From assembly GCF_016808095.1 (NCBI RefSeq), contig NC_068975.1, positions 7,566,001-7,630,000 of the forward strand: a DNA stretch of 64,000 nucleotides, written 5' to 3'. A program made the position numbers and the translations under genes. Below the pieces are notes generated by a model. The model worked only from the letters and a program-made list of their open reading frames with translations, was not told the origin of the DNA and searched no databases. This document shows, piece by piece, positions 34,619 to 47,328 of this stretch (the stretch's first letter is position 1; every line of letters begins with the position of its first letter). The stretch is from Vigna angularis. Taxonomy: Eukaryota > Streptophyta > Magnoliopsida > Fabales > Fabaceae.

Positions 34619-35425
34619 TATTTTGTATTTTTTTTTTTTTATTGGCCGAGTGTGGCCAGAATAAGGGTTGTAATATGAACACTTAATTTTTTTTTTTATG
34701 TTTTTATGTTTTTTTTATATTTGGTTTGTAATATTAACGATCATTACTGATCGAACACCGAACATCTTTATTTTCACATATGAATCTACTGCAAATTTTA
34801 TTTTCAGATCTGTACAAACTCCTTTCCTCCATTATTGTAATTTTTGCTCAAATGAATGAAATCTTTCTTAGTTAAACAAAATTTTCAATCAAAGATCTGT
34901 ATGAAACAACTAAGAAATTATTTTTACAATGAAGGAAAATAAGAAAAATTAAAAAATTGAGATCTGAAGTGAAAATTTTCAATGAATTATTGGTAAGAAA
35001 CTGAGGGCCGAAAAAAAATCATGGACTTCGCAAAACAATTTTTGATTTTTTGATTTTTTTTTTAGTAAAAACACTAAAACTCACGAAGCAAATAAAACAC
35101 AAAACACATTTTTTTTTAAATATATAAATATATGTACATCTCATTAAATTTTAATGGAAAGGAAAACTTTTGCACGCTTAAAACAAAATATTTTATCAAA
35201 AAGATTTTTTTTTTTTTTTAAGATAACAATTCGAAAACTAAGAAGAAAAGGAAAAACAAACTTAAAAGAAAAACAAAATGCAGAATCTTCCCGAGACCAC
35301 ACTTAAATTACACTGTCCTAAACGTGTTCTAAGCATAAGATCATCAATTAAAACACTAAACAGATAAAGGACAAATGCAATAAAAGTAGGAAAACAGGGA
35401 AGAAAGAAAAAGAAAACTCCCCTGG
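34619..35425. other. Non-coding spacer in element B
   Basis: AT-rich, no gene. Equivalent to 2255-3031 in A, with the shared blocks TGGCCGAGTGTGGCCAGAAT near 34643 and ATGAATGAAATCTTTCTTAG near 34851. Confidence 0.65.
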
Positions 35426-36832
35426 TCAGGGTGGTAGTTGCCAATCTTGGATTATCAGGGAGATGTTCTTCTCTTCAGGATCCAGCATGAAATTGTTGAG
35501 GACGAACTGCTTCATCCTCTAAATCTGATCAAGTAGGGAAATATCTTCCACCGCCGGATCTAAGCAACAAATATTGTTTATGAGCGGATTTAGTAGGTGC
35601 CTTTTGATCTTCGAATTGCTGTATGTACTGGCACCTTTGTCTTCTAGTGTGGGTGCATGCTGATCAAATTTATATGTACCTCCTACAATATGGTTAGTGC
35701 ACAATGGTTCCACAGAAATGTCATGTAGAGGTATAACACCCAATCCCAATTCATCATACTGAGCCTTAGATACAACCTCATAACATGAATCAGTTTCAAA
35801 TGTAGAAACAATATCTATAACAGGCTCAGATTCATGTTCAGAGGGAGAATTAAAAACATACTCAGCAACAATATGATTACAAGCATACCTATCATCAGCA
35901 TAATCTTTAATAACACAGTCAACAGAATAATCAATTTGCGGTATGCTTACCTCCACTTCCTTGAAGATTGGTAGAGTGAGGGAAGATGAAGGTGGTCTAC
36001 CTGGTTCAGAACTACTGCTTATTCTTGCCTGGTCCTCAAAATATTCAGCATTCTCCTCAGGTGCAAGAGTGGCCATCTGCCCGATCTGATCACTCAGATT
36101 CTGCATGGCAGCTTGAGTTTCCTGCTGGATCTTCATGCTCTCTTGCTTGAACTTGAGATTCTGCATGGTCATCTGCTCCAATAACTCCTTCAATGAAGGT
36201 TCAGAAGTTGAAGGCTGAGGAGTTGTTTGGGCAGAGGCATTATACTGCTGATTCTGATATTGCTGGACTGGTGGAGGCATGAAAGGACTCTCGAATGGTG
36301 GTTCTTGATAATGATCTTGTGGGGTATCGTACCATTCATTGTTAAGATTGTTCCACTCAGGATCGTTGATGTATCCATACTGCTCAAGGGAGAATTTTCT
36401 CACAAACTGAAGCTCAAGATATCCCCACTCGGTAACGGATCCTAGAGGAAGAGAGTCTTGCCAATCCTTAGCTGCTCCTTGTAATGAGTGCGGAAATGCC
36501 CTCAAGAAAATGTGATCAAGAGGGACATGTGGAGGCTTCATTGAAGAACAAATGTTGTGGAACTCCTCCAAATGTCTATGTGGGCATTCTCCAACAAAAC
36601 CATGAAACTTAGGAAGCATATATATCAGTCCAGTGCTAAGAACGCAATGAATATCATCCTTTGTAGGTGGGACCGGCTCACGAGGAGTGAGCTCAGGAAA
36701 TTGAGGATGATCCATATTTTTCTCATCATAAAATTTAGCAGAATTAAAATCACAGTAATATGCAGAATAAGAGTCATAGCTAGAGGCATCCACAGAATAA
36801 GCAGTATTCACATAGCCAGAATAGGTAGACAT
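35426..36832 (-). pseudogene. gag: gag of retroelement B, one late nonsense mutation
   Basis: 469 codons from MSTYSGYVNTAYSVD to a TGA at 35426. It contains the Athila/Tat-type gag core (STGLIYMLPKFHGF, HLEEFH, FLRAFPHSLQGAAKDWQDSL), the LLEQMTMQNLKFKQESMKIQ segment and a long acidic tail. A TAG at 35519-35521 replaces the Trp codon of DQIWRMKQ seen in A and C, cutting 31 residues. The 444-residue open frame is the best preserved gag in the window. No pol follows, so particles and enzymes would have to come from another element. Confidence 0.82.
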
Positions 36833-37200
36833 GAAAAAATAAAAATAAAACAAATAAAAACTAAATACTAAAAATTACTAAACAGATAAATCACAACACA
36901 TTTATACATGTTACACGCATTCAAAAGATAGAACATAAATTGTTTTTTTTAATTAACAGACATAATACAAAACACAACACAATAAAAATATAAAAGACAA
37001 AACATATATTACAACCACGTAATAAAACAAAAACAGTAAAAATCTAAAACAAGAACCTGGACTGAGGTGACAACGCCGCCAAAATTTGCTGAAGGTGTCG
37101 TTGTCGCCTACAAAAATATACAAGACAAAACACACAAAACAAACATATTAACAGAACAAAAATTTACACAACAAAAATCTAAAACCAAACCGTTATTGGT
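36833..37200. other. 5' untranslated leader of element B
   Basis: Between PBS and gag on the minus strand. No gene; shares the GACAACGCCGCC ... GGTGTCGTTGTC inverted-repeat block (37069-37107) with A and C. Confidence 0.6.
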
Positions 37201-37217
37201 CCCCGGCAACGGCGCCA
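37201..37217 (-). promoter_or_regulatory. Primer binding site of element B, tRNA-Asp type
   Basis: The minus strand is TGGCGCCGTTGCCGGGG, the same as in A, 5 bp inside the LTR border at 37223. Confidence 0.88.
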
Positions 37218-37222
37218 AAATT

Positions 37223-39180
37223 TGGCATGACTGTCGCGGTCATACAAATTTGATGTGCACGAATTAATGCAGTATATTACTAGGAAGTGACTCCTAGGTC
37301 GTCTCTCAAGGACCAATTTATGTGGGTTCAGTCTCAGATTTAGCACGAAGGGGGGGTGTTTGTGTTTGGTTTTGCGAGAAAAAAATAAAAATAAAATTAA
37401 AATTGACTGGAATTTAAATAAGACAACTGAATTTAAAAACACTGAAATAAAGTTTAATGACGGTAAAAACAAGCGGTAAAAAATGGTAAAAATGGAAAAT
37501 GGAAAATTACGCAATGGTAAAAACAACGTCTAAAAATAAAATGAACAGAAAAATAAGTTGACAGAATTTAACGGTGCAGAAAATCATGAACGGTAATTTT
37601 AACAGATAAAAACATTTAACTGAAAATCAAATTCATCAAGGATTCAACGTTTAAATTAAAATTCAACACTTAGAAATAAAATAAAAATGAAATGATCAAA
37701 CTGTGAAATGAACTACACGCTTCAGAAATAAAATTCATGCATTGTTTGAAAATAGAATTGGAAAAGAAGGAAGAGGCTAAACTACTCCTAATACAATCCT
37801 AAAATCTCTCCTAAAATCTAATGAGTCTTCTCTGCTGCTTGGCTTTCAATTTATAGCCACTTCTCTGGACCAACACCTGTATAATCCTCCTTCAATTCAG
37901 CTTGGTTGTTTTGTCTTATCTCCAATTGGCAGCTCGTGAATTCCTTCAAACTTCACGTTTGTTGTCTCTAATTGGCAGCTCCTTGTTTCAAGAAATTTCT
38001 TTTGTCAAATGTTCAGCTATTGAGCTCCTTGGGCGTGCCAAAGTCAAGAAGGTGGGGTCCTCCATTTTCTACCTCACTTGTCTTCTTCTTCAATTTGTCG
38101 TGTACACTCTTCTCCGTTCCAAGACACCAACCGTAGCCCCCTCATCTCCCAAACTATTGGATTGTTCAACATCTCCTTCTCCCTTCTCTTTGCTGCACCG
38201 TGAGCTTGAAACGTGTTGCTTCTAATATGCTACAACCAAATTGAAAATCCAAAAGCTTTTCTTTCCATGTGGGCCGTAAGCTTTTCTTTCTCTACTAAAT
38301 TCAGCACTTCAATTTTGGAGTAGTGCTTTTTGAACGTGAGCTTTGGTGGTCCCCCTCTTTGATTCCACTTCAAGTCCATTATGTGTTCTCTTCTACGTGT
38401 TCACCACTCTAAGGTGATCAAGCCTTCTTAACAAAACCGTGACCTTCCAAATGTGGTGGCTCCCACTCATTCCATTTGGTTTACGGCTTTAACCAATTCA
38501 CACACTCAAAAAGAATTTTCCAATCCTAGGTGGCGGCTCCCATTCCAACGTATACTTGACTTGCGAAAATGAATTGTAGATGGGCCAATGAATAATTGAA
38601 TGAGTGCTTAAGAATTCTGCAGCCTATTTCCTTTAAAGAAATCACATATCTTATCCTCCAAAGAGCTATAAAACTGTGAGTGGCCCCTTGAAACGTGGTG
38701 ACTTATTTTTACCATTTTGTTGACTTGCCAATGGTTGCAAAACCGTGTGGAATGTGCTTCTTCTAAATCAATTTTGTCCATGTGAAATGAGTGACCAATG
38801 GACCAAAATAAATCAGCATATAACATGAAATATGCTTCTCCCATAACCGTGGCACCATCTTTCCAACTTCAAACAAAAATATTTCACTTCTAAGTTTCCA
38901 CATAAACACCCAAAACAAATCATTGTGCGGCTTCTTCCAATTAAATAACACCGTGTAAATGAATATTCTTTCAAATGTTCCAAATTTTATCTCCAAAATT
39001 TTTCCTGTAATCGATAATGAAATTAATTAGCTCAAATAATTCAAATTAACTAAAATAAGAATTTCTGATCAAATTAAGCACAATTCAGTAAAATGGGAAA
39101 ATACTGGACAATTATGCACAATTCCCTAATTAAATCTAGTACAATAAACTAAATGGAGTGAATAAAATATCGACTCATCA
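37223..39180 (-). repeat. 5' LTR of element B
   Basis: 1,958-bp partner of 29680-31634. On the minus strand it begins TGATGAGTCGATATTTTATT, and TSD AACAT follows at 39181-39185. Confidence 0.93.
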
Positions 39181-39185
39181 AACAT

Positions 39186-39978
39186 CGTCTGTGCTTAGCT
39201 GGATTTTCAAGGCAGAGAAATTTTTCAACTATCACAACACACCAGACATGGCTAGGGTGGAAATAGCAGCTATGCATTTTAAGGGTGAAGTGGTTCCTAG
39301 GTTTCAAATGTTGCAACGTTTGGCAGCTGTTAATACTTGGGTAGACTTAACCCGTGCCCTTGAATCATAATTTGAATTGCAGCAAACAGGTTCTGTTTCA
39401 GAGTACTACTTAAAATTTATGTCCCTGGCAAATAGATCAGTGGGTTTAACTGATGAGGCACTCCTGAATTTTTTTTTGAGTGGATTAAATGTTGATATTA
39501 AAAGGGATGTTATGGCCTTATCTCCAATTTCATTGTTGAGGGCAGTGGCGTTGGCCAAGTTGTATGAAGATAAATATTGTCCTGCACCAAAACCATCCTT
39601 CACGAAACCAGTGGTTTCATCTTATACAACGAAATCTGTATCACAGCCAGTGCAGCAACCGTATCAGAATCAGCGCATAAATGTAAAAACATCTCTTCCT
39701 CCATTATTACCTACTCCAAATATTCCTCCATTAAAAAATAGCAATGTTAAGAGGATTAGTTCTGCAGAAATGCATTTGAGAAAGGACAAGGGTCTCTGTT
39801 ATTTTTGTGATGAAAAGTTCACTTTTAGTCACAAAAGTCTTAATAGACAATACCTTTTCCTGCAATTAGAAGAAGAGGAAATAGTCGGGCATGATACTGC
39901 AGAGAAAGAAGAAGCTAGTAGTCACAATGATTCGGTGGAAGAACACCATTTATCTCTGAATGCTAAAAAGGTGGATTG
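39186..39978 (+). pseudogene. gag: gag of E, central and C-terminal part
   Basis: Continues the frame broken at 29674 with SSVLSWIFKAEKFFNYHNTP, RFQMLQRLAAVNTWVDL and SVSEYYLKFMSLANR, the Retrotrans_gag pattern. The stop at 39368-39370 falls where chromovirus gags normally continue QF. A zinc-knuckle remnant CYFCDEKFTFSHKS near 39795-39840 has lost its last cysteine. The frame ends in an acidic segment at a TGA, 39978. Confidence 0.8.
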
Positions 39979-40347
39979 AGTGTGGGAACCATTCGATTTT
40001 TAGCTTACATTAACCAACTGCCTGTGGAAGTACTGATTGATGGAGGCAGTTCTGATAACTTTTTGCAGCCAAGGATTGCAAAATTTTTAAAGCTACCAAT
40101 AGAACCTGCTACTTTGTTTCGTGTGATGGTAGGGAATGAGAATTATATGACAGCTGAAGGAAAGATTCAACAGCTTAATATTCAGGCACAGGGACATTCT
40201 TTTGTTTTACCCGTATTTTTACTACCTATTTCTGGAGCAGATCTAATTCTGGGTGCTAGTTGGTTGAAAACCATTGGTCCTCACATTGCAGATTATGATA
40301 CCTTGCAGCTGAAACTACTTCATGAGGGTATATTCACTACATTATAA
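39976..40347 (+). pseudogene. Aspartic protease of E
   Basis: Open frame of ~120 residues with the retropepsin active-site context EVLIDGGSSDNFLQPR, then LPVFLLPISGADLILGASWL, the usual second half. Catalytic Asp is in DGG rather than DSG, as occurs in this retroelement group. It would process the gag-pol polyprotein. It is isolated from gag and RT by stops, hence not functional as a polyprotein. Confidence 0.75.
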
Positions 40348-40359
40348 GGGGATAAGGAA

Positions 40360-41300
40360 TTGGTGCTAGCTCAAGCTCAATTACATCACATAAGAAGGAT
40401 GGTGCATACAAATGCTATCGCAAAGATTTACAATATGAAGTTATTGGAGGAAAATTCCCATTCTGGGACATTGTTGGAAGCACAAGATGATATGGAACCG
40501 AAATTAGCTTTATTACTACATACTTATGAGTTGGTTTTTGATACTCCTCATTAGTTACCACCTCAAAGATCACATGATCATGTTATTCCTCTGTTGGAAG
40601 GTTCTAAACCGGTGAAGGTTAAGCCTTATAGGTATCTCATAGTCAAAAAGAGGAGATTGAAAGGCTGGTATTGAAAGGCTGGTAGAAGGAATGCTGAAAG
40701 AAGGCATTATACAACATAACAAAAGTCCTTTTTCTTCTCCTATTATTTTGGTCAAGAAGAAGGATGACTCATGGAGAGTTTGTACAGATTATAGAGCCCT
40801 TAATGTTATATCTATGAAAGATAGTTTCCCATTCCAACAGTAGATGAATTGATTGATGAACTCTTTGGCGCTTGCTACTTCTCTAAGTTGGATCTTAGAT
40901 CTGGATATCATCAGATATTATTAAAGCCAGAGCTGGATATCATCAGATATTATTAAAGCCAGAGGACAGGTAAAGACAACTTTTAGAACTCGTCATGGTC
41001 ATTATTTATGGTTAGTCATACCATTTGGATTGACTAATGCACCAGCTTCATTCCAGAGTTTCCACGGGTTATTAAGAAGATGTGTGTTGGTTTTTTTATG
41101 ATATTTTGGTATATAGTTGCAACTAGAAGGATCATTTATATCATTTAGAAGTTGTTCTCAGGATTCTGCAAACACATAAATTGTTTGCAAGGTTTTCTAA
41201 GTGTTGTTTTGGAGTTACTCAAATTGAATACCTAGGACACACTTTATCAGGTTCTGGAGTAGCTATGGATGATACAAAACTGATTGTTGTACGTGCATGG
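40360..41300 (+). pseudogene. Reverse transcriptase of E, fragmented
   Basis: Pieces in shifting frames: SPFSSPIILVKKKDDSWRVC followed by TDYRALN, then [16 protein letters not shown], then [20 protein letters not shown], and a frameshifted copy of the FYDDILVY catalytic region near 41085-41115. A 32-bp tandem duplication (40901-40932, 40933-40964) lies inside the GYHQI region. The enzyme is destroyed. Confidence 0.8.
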
Positions 41301-41940
41301 CCCCAACCTTCAAATTTAAAGCAATTGAGGGGTTTTCTAGGCCTCATAGAAGATTTGTGAAACATTATGCCAACATAGCAGCACCAGCGTTTGAACAATT
41401 GAAAGTCGCAATGACTTTGGCGCCGGTCTTGGCTCTTCCCAATTTTAAAGAAACATTTGTGTTAGAAACTGATGCTTCTAGAATGGCAGTAGGTGCGTTC
41501 TTAGCCAACATCAACATCCAATTGCTTATTTTTCAAAGAAAATGTCTAATAGGATGCAAAAACAATCTGCATATGTCAGAGAGCTATATGCAGTTATAGA
41601 AGCTTTGTCTAAATTTAGACATTATCTTCAGGGACACCACTTTATTATTAAGACTGACCAGAAAACTATCTTCTGGGACACCACTTTATTATTAAGACTG
41701 ACCAGAAAATCTCCCACTTTATTATTAAGACTGACCATAAAATCTGAAGCAATTGCTGGATCAGACCAGACCCTTCAAACCCCTTAGCAACAACAGTGGC
41801 TGCCAAAATTCTTAGGTTATGATTTTGAGATCCAATATAAAGCTGGGAAGGAAAACATTCCTGTAGATGCTTTATCCAGGAGTTTTTTCATGGCTTGGTC
41901 TGAACCTAACTGTGTTTGGCTACAACAGCTGGTGGACTTC
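41301..41940 (+). pseudogene. RNase H region of E with internal tandem duplications
   Basis: LPNFKETFVLETDASRMAVG, RELYAVIEALSKFRHYLQGH and HFIIKTDQK match the retroviral-type RNase H of plant gypsy elements. The IIKTDQK-coding sequence is repeated about three times at 41631-41746, scrambling the frame. A remnant of DYEIQYKxGKEN and DALSR-like sequence follows to the insertion of D at 41941. Confidence 0.8.
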
Positions 41941-42246
41941 TGATAGGTTTCTGGTGTAGGAACCTTTTGAAACGCACACAACACACTTCCCAAAACTTCA
42001 AAGAATGCTGTATAACCTCTCTTTGTATTATCAACTATCAAGAATACAAAGTACACTAGTGATGAGAGCTTAACCTCCCCCTTACAAGAATTAAAGAATT
42101 CCTGTTGAACTATAATTCTCCAAAAGTCCCCCCTAAACAAAATACAATGTTTATTTAAACAACCCCTTCCCGCCTTTCCTAACTGCCAAGGCAGTTAGGC
42201 CAGCTAATGTTTCTTTCTTCTTTCATACACTCTTAACCTCCTAACA
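41941..42246 (-). repeat. 3' LTR of element D
   Basis: 306 bp, minus strand TGTTAGGAGGTTAAGAGTG ... CAGAAACCTATCA. One difference from 55007-55312. Confidence 0.95.
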
Positions 42247-43443
42247 TTACCTCCCTCCCCTTCAACAACCTTGTCCTCAAGGTTGAATTCAGGGTACTGA
42301 TCTTGGATAGTCACCCTATCCTCCCAGGTTGCTCCTTCTCTGCCTCCTTCCTGCCACTCTACCAAAATTTGTTGTATTATATCGTTTCCTTGCTGCCTTT
42401 GTCTAACCCCCAGAACTCTCACTGGCCAATAAGTTGGTCCATCTGCTTGCAACTCAGCTGGTAGATCCTTCTCTACTTGTTTTTCCCCCACAGCTTTCTT
42501 CAACTATTATACATGAAAGACTGAATGTATCCTAGCTGATTCAGGCAACTGCAATCTGTATGCCACTTTTCCCACCTGCTGAATCACCTGAAATGGTCCA
42601 TAATAACGAGCTGCAAGTTTGGGATGTAACCGAGTAGGCATGGTAGATTGTCGATGGGGTCTAATCTTCAGATAGACCCAGCCATCCACCTTAATATCCG
42701 CATTTGTCCTCTTTTTGTTTGCCTGCTGTGTCATTAAATCTTGGGCCCGATTTAAATGGACTTTTAATTGCTTCAATGCCTCATCCCGTGTCATCAGATC
42801 TTGGGCTACAGCTTCCACTGACGTCTCCCCTGGAACAAACCGGCTCAAAGATGGAGGAGCCCGACCATACACCGTTTCAAAAGGTGTGCATCGAGCAGCC
42901 CCTTGGTAACTGGTATTATACCAGTATTCTGCCCACGGTAGCATTGAATTCCAGCTTTTAGGTTGTTCCGAGCAAAAGCACCTGAAATATCCTTCCACAA
43001 TTCTATTCACCACCTCCGTTTGCCCATCTGTCTGCGGGTGGTATTCTGTGCTCATCATGAGCTGGGTTCCCTGCATCTTACAAAGCTCCTTCCAAAATAG
43101 GCTTAAGAATAGGGGATCTCTATCACTAATAATCAAAACTGGAATCCCATGCAACCTGACAACTTCTTTAATGAACACCTCTACCACTGTTCTTGCCGAA
43201 TAGGGATGTTTTAGTGCCATGAAATGGGCATATTTACTCAATCGATCTACCACCACCAATACGGCATCATAGCCCTGAGATTTGGGTAGCTTCACAATAA
43301 AGTCCATGCTGACCTCCTCCCACACTGCTTGGGGTATTGGTAAGGGTTGTAATAACCCTTGAGGTGATGCATCCATGTATTTGTGCTGCTGACACACCAC
43401 ACACCCTGCCACAAAATCCGTGACTGCTTTCTTCATGCCTACC
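42247..43443 (-). pseudogene. Integrase and chromodomain of D
   Basis: The frame split by C resumes at 43443. It has the CVVCQQHK half of the zinc-binding region, the core with SMDFIVKLPKSQGYDAVLVV and ISDRDPLFLSLFWKELCK, and YHPQTDGQTEVVNR carrying the final Glu, giving D-D-E. Then come FETVYGRAPP, the C-terminal domain (MPTRLHPKLAARYYGPFQV), and a chromodomain-like end (ILVEWQEGGREGATWED). Two adjacent stops (TAATAG, 42504-42509) precede the chromodomain. In this family integrase inserts cDNA and the chromodomain guides it to chromatin. The catalytic triad is intact, but the gene is broken. Confidence 0.88.
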
Positions 43444-45383
43444 TGATGAGTCAATATTTTATTGATTTAACTTAGTTTATTGTACCAAATTTAATCAAGG
43501 AATTGTGCTTGAATGTACAGTATTATCCTATTTTTCCTAATTGTCATAAATTTGATCGGAAATTCTTATTTTAACTAATTTGAATTATCTAAGCTAATTA
43601 TTTTACAAGGAAAAGTTGGAAATACAATTTGGGACATTTGAAGGTTAAATGAGAAATGACAATTGAACCCAATGTATTTCAGCCATTTCAGTTTTCGCTG
43701 GTTGCTTGCTGAATTTTGTGTCAACTTGTTTGTCCTCGTTTGAGTTCAATTCTTATCCGTTTTCCATGCAATTTTTTTTTCATAGTTTCGTTTAGATGTC
43801 TATTTTCACGTATAGTTTTTCGTTTGTTCAAATTCGTTTTGTACTGTTCCCAGTATTTTTTTTTTTTTTACTCTCCTATGTCAGTCTAGTGTTTACTGTT
43901 TGAGTAATTTCTAATCTTTTTGCATTGTTTGATTGTTGTTTGGTATTTGTGGTGGCTGGAATATCATGGTATTGGCTTGATCCAACAACACATCTCATGG
44001 CCATAAGTGGTTTAAATTTTAGGACTCTTGCTATGTTGACATGGAGGTGCACTTACGGTAGAAAGAAATTTAGCAACATCCAAAATGGAAAATGGGCTTG
44101 CAAGTGAAAGGAAGAAAGTAATTCAATTCTTGAAGCACAAATTATCTTGCAACCAACACACCACACGAGCCACAATAAAAGAAGCACATGCACTCATTTG
44201 CTAAGAGGTGTTCACGGTTCTAGCTGGAAAAGCACATGCCGTCCTTAACTCATTTTCTTTATTTTAGAAAAGCTAGACCAAGCATTCATTTTCCAAGTGG
44301 CCTATGAAAAGAAGCGTTGATTCATGGTACATTTGGTTGAATGTTTCTATTGTTCAAAACTTGAATGATTCACGGCTGTCCAAGGGTTAAAGGAGAATTG
44401 TTTCATGATTTTGTTTTAATGTTTTTAAGAATGAAAGTAAGCTCTGGGTTAAATTCAATTTCAGCATCAATGTTTTGAATTCTTCTTGTTTCTTAGATGA
44501 TCATTCATTGCTGAAAATAGTAGGTGTGTTACGTGAAAAGCCTTCTTTTTTTTTGTAAGAAGTCCAATAACTTTCTTCTAAAAATTCCATTAGTATTTAA
44601 CCTTTTCTTGCATTGAATTGTATTTTCATGAGCTGTTTTGGAGAAAGAATATCATGGCTGGAATCTTGTGCACGTTAGGTGATGTGAGAATACAATTTGA
44701 TTTGCTTTTCATTTAGGAAAAAGATAAGAAGTGTTAAATAAAGTTGGTAATATGTTTTCTTTGTAAAATAAATTTGGCATGGATGTTGTAAGGCACGGTG
44801 TTGGATGAAGGAACCTAATTTTATTTTTCTGTTTTAACTGAAACAATGTTCAAGGCATCTAGAGGATTTTTAGAAGGCAATTCCAAAATTTAATTTCTTT
44901 AGGAGGATGTTGTATATTTTTTGCTTCAAATTTACGATTTCTGCACTACTGTAATCAAATTTCGTTTTTACCATTTTACCATCTTTTACTGTTCGTTCTT
45001 ACTGTTTCACATTTGTTGTTTTTACGTTTACTATTTCAATTCCATTTTTACCATTTTGTGATTTTACTATTTTCTTTATTTTTGGTTTACTGTATTAATT
45101 TTCGTTTTCTGTCTTTTACTGCTTCAATTTACTATTTTTAATTTATTTCAAGGTTAATTTTGAATTACTGTTTCAATTGTGTTTTTACAGTTTTTAATTT
45201 ATTTTCATAATTTAATTTTTCTACAATAAAAGCAATCAATCAAACCCCCCACTTTGTGTAAAAAGATCTAAAATTGAATTGCAAAATTATTGGTCCTTGA
45301 GAGACGACCTAGGAGTCACTTCCTAATATCTATACTGCATTATTTTGTTGTATCAAATTTGTATGACCGCGACAGTCGTAACA
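43444..45383 (+). repeat. 5' LTR of element C
   Basis: 1,940 bp. It lacks a 999-bp block found in the other LTR; the joint lies at GGTA/CATTTGG near 44328-44332. Confidence 0.93.
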
Positions 45384-45388
45384 AATTT

Positions 45389-45405
45389 TGGCGCCGCTGC
45401 CGGGG
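45389..45405 (+). promoter_or_regulatory. Primer binding site of element C
   Basis: TGGCGCCGCTGCCGGGG: the tRNA-Asp-type site with one change (GTT to GCT) compared with A and B. Confidence 0.85.
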
Positions 45406-45768
45406 ACCAATGACGGTTTGGTTTTAGTTTTTTGTTATGTAAATTTTTGTTTTGTTAATATGTGTGTTTTGTGTGTTTTGTCTTTTGTATTTTTTGTAGG
45501 CGACAACGACACCTTCAGCAAATTTTGGCGGCGTTGTCACTTCAGTTCCAGGTTTTTGTTTTAGATCTTTGCTGTGTTTTTCGATTATGTTGTATTTATA
45601 TGTTTTTAATTGTACTGTGTTCTATATTTAGTTGTTATTTAAAAAAAAAAAATTATTGTTGATGTTCTATCCTGTTTGTGCCTATAGCATGTTTAAAATG
45701 TGTTGTGTTTTATCTGTTTCATAATTTTTAGTATTTAATTTTTATTTTATTTTTATTTTCATTTTTCA
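45406..45768. other. 5' untranslated leader of element C
   Basis: No gene. Contains the family's GGCGACAACGACACC ... GGCGGCGTTGTC inverted-repeat block at 45500-45540. Confidence 0.6.
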
Positions 45769-47328
45769 ATGTCTACCTATTTTGATTTTGTGAATTCTGC
45801 TTATTCTGTCGATGCCTCTAGCTATGATTCTGCTACTGCTTGGTGCAATGATTATAATTCTGTTGATTTTTATGTTGAGAACAATATGTCTCATCCTCAA
45901 ACTTCTGAGAGCTCCCTTTGGGAGCCGGTTTCACCTAATGAGGATGGTGATCATTTAGTGCTCACCACTGGATTGATAAATTTGCTGCCCCATTTTCATG
46001 GACTTTCGGATGAATGCCCATATGAACATTTGGATAGGTTTTATCGAATTTGCTCTTTAATGAAACTTCCAAATGTCTCGGATAATCTAGTTTTCTTAAG
46101 GGCATTCCCGCACTCATTAGAAGGAGCAGCAAAGGATTGGAAAGACTCTCTTCCTCCAGTGCTCATTACCAGATGGGAAGATCTTGAGCATAAATTTCTA
46201 AGCAAATTTTCCCCTGTGCAAGATGAATACAACAACGGTCATGTATGGAATGACCCTAACTTGGGATGGTACAATGCTCCACAACATCAATACCAAGAAC
46301 CACTATTCCAGAGTACTTTCATGCCTCCACCAATCTAGCAATATGAGAGTCAGCAGTATAGTGCTCCTGCCGAAATAGCTCCTCAGATTTTGACTTCTGA
46401 GCCTACATTGAAGGAGTTACTGGAGCAGATGACCATGCAGAACATGCAGTTTCAGAAAGAGAGCATGAAAATCCATCAGGAAACTCAAGCTGCCATGCAG
46501 AATCTGAGTAATCAGATCGGGCAGATGGCCACTAAATTTCCTGAGGAACAATTTCAAGATGATAGTGCCATCAACGTAGGAGATGAGAACCAAAGTCACG
46601 TGTTCACTGCACCACCTACTTTCCCATCGTCCTACGTCCCTACTCTTGCATCGGAGGAGACTGCTGAGCATTTTGAGGACCAGGCAGATATGAGCAACAC
46701 TCTTGACTCAGGTAGACCACCTTCATCTTCCCGCACTTTATCAATCTTCAAGGAAGTGGAGGTAAGCATACCACAAATTGATTATTCTGTTGATTGTGTT
46801 GATGATTGGTATGTTGATGATTATATTGTTGTTGAGCATGTTTTTAATTTTCCCTCTATGCATGATGAAAACCAATTTTTGCTATCACATCCGAATGTTT
46901 ATTCTCCATGCATTGAACATGAATCTGAGTCTATGGTTGATATTGCTTGTGATTTTGAAATTAATTCATGTTCTGAGGTTGTATCTAAAGTTTAGCCTGT
47001 TACACTGGAATTGGGTGTCATACCCCTGCATGAAATTTCTGTGGAACCATATTGCACTAATCCTATTGCAGGAGGTACAAATGAATTTGACCAACATGCA
47101 CCCATGCTGGAAGACAAAGGTGCCAGCATTCACAAAAGTTTCAACATCAATGGGCACCTGCTGAACCTGATCAGCAACAATCTTTGCTGTTTAGATCCAG
47201 CTATGAAAGACATTTCACTGCTAGATCAAATCTGGAGGATGAAGCAGTTCGTCCTTAAAACTTCCTGGCTGGATACTGAAAAGGAAGACCTCTCCCTGAT
47301 GATCCAAAATTGGCAGATTCCACCATAA
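45769..47328 (+). pseudogene. gag: gag of retroelement C, two nonsense mutations
   Basis: 520 codons from MSTYFDFVNSAYSVDASSYD to WQIPP. It has the same core as A and B (TTGLINLLPHFHGLSDECP, FLRAFPHSLEGAAKDWKDSL, KFSPVQDEYNNG), then LLEQMTMQNMQFQKESMKI and an extra ~40-residue segment (46540-46660) absent from A and B. TAG codons at 46336-46338 and 46993-46995 each replace a CAG that B retains. All three gag parts stay in the same frame, so only point mutations break it. Confidence 0.82.

Larger units (their letters stand above)
29680..39180 (-). mobile_element. LTR retrotransposon B (gag-only) with antisense WOX-like gene
   Basis: Complete element of 9,501 bp bounded by a 5-bp TSD AACAT (29675-29679, 39181-39185). 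LTRs: 29680-31634 and 37223-39180, with TG...CA ends. PBS at 37201-37217 (tRNA-Asp type). gag (36832-35426) reads with the element; the WOX-like gene (34067-34618) reads against it. There is no pol. The two LTRs differ at only about ten sites, so the insertion is recent. It interrupts gag of E. Confidence 0.93.
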
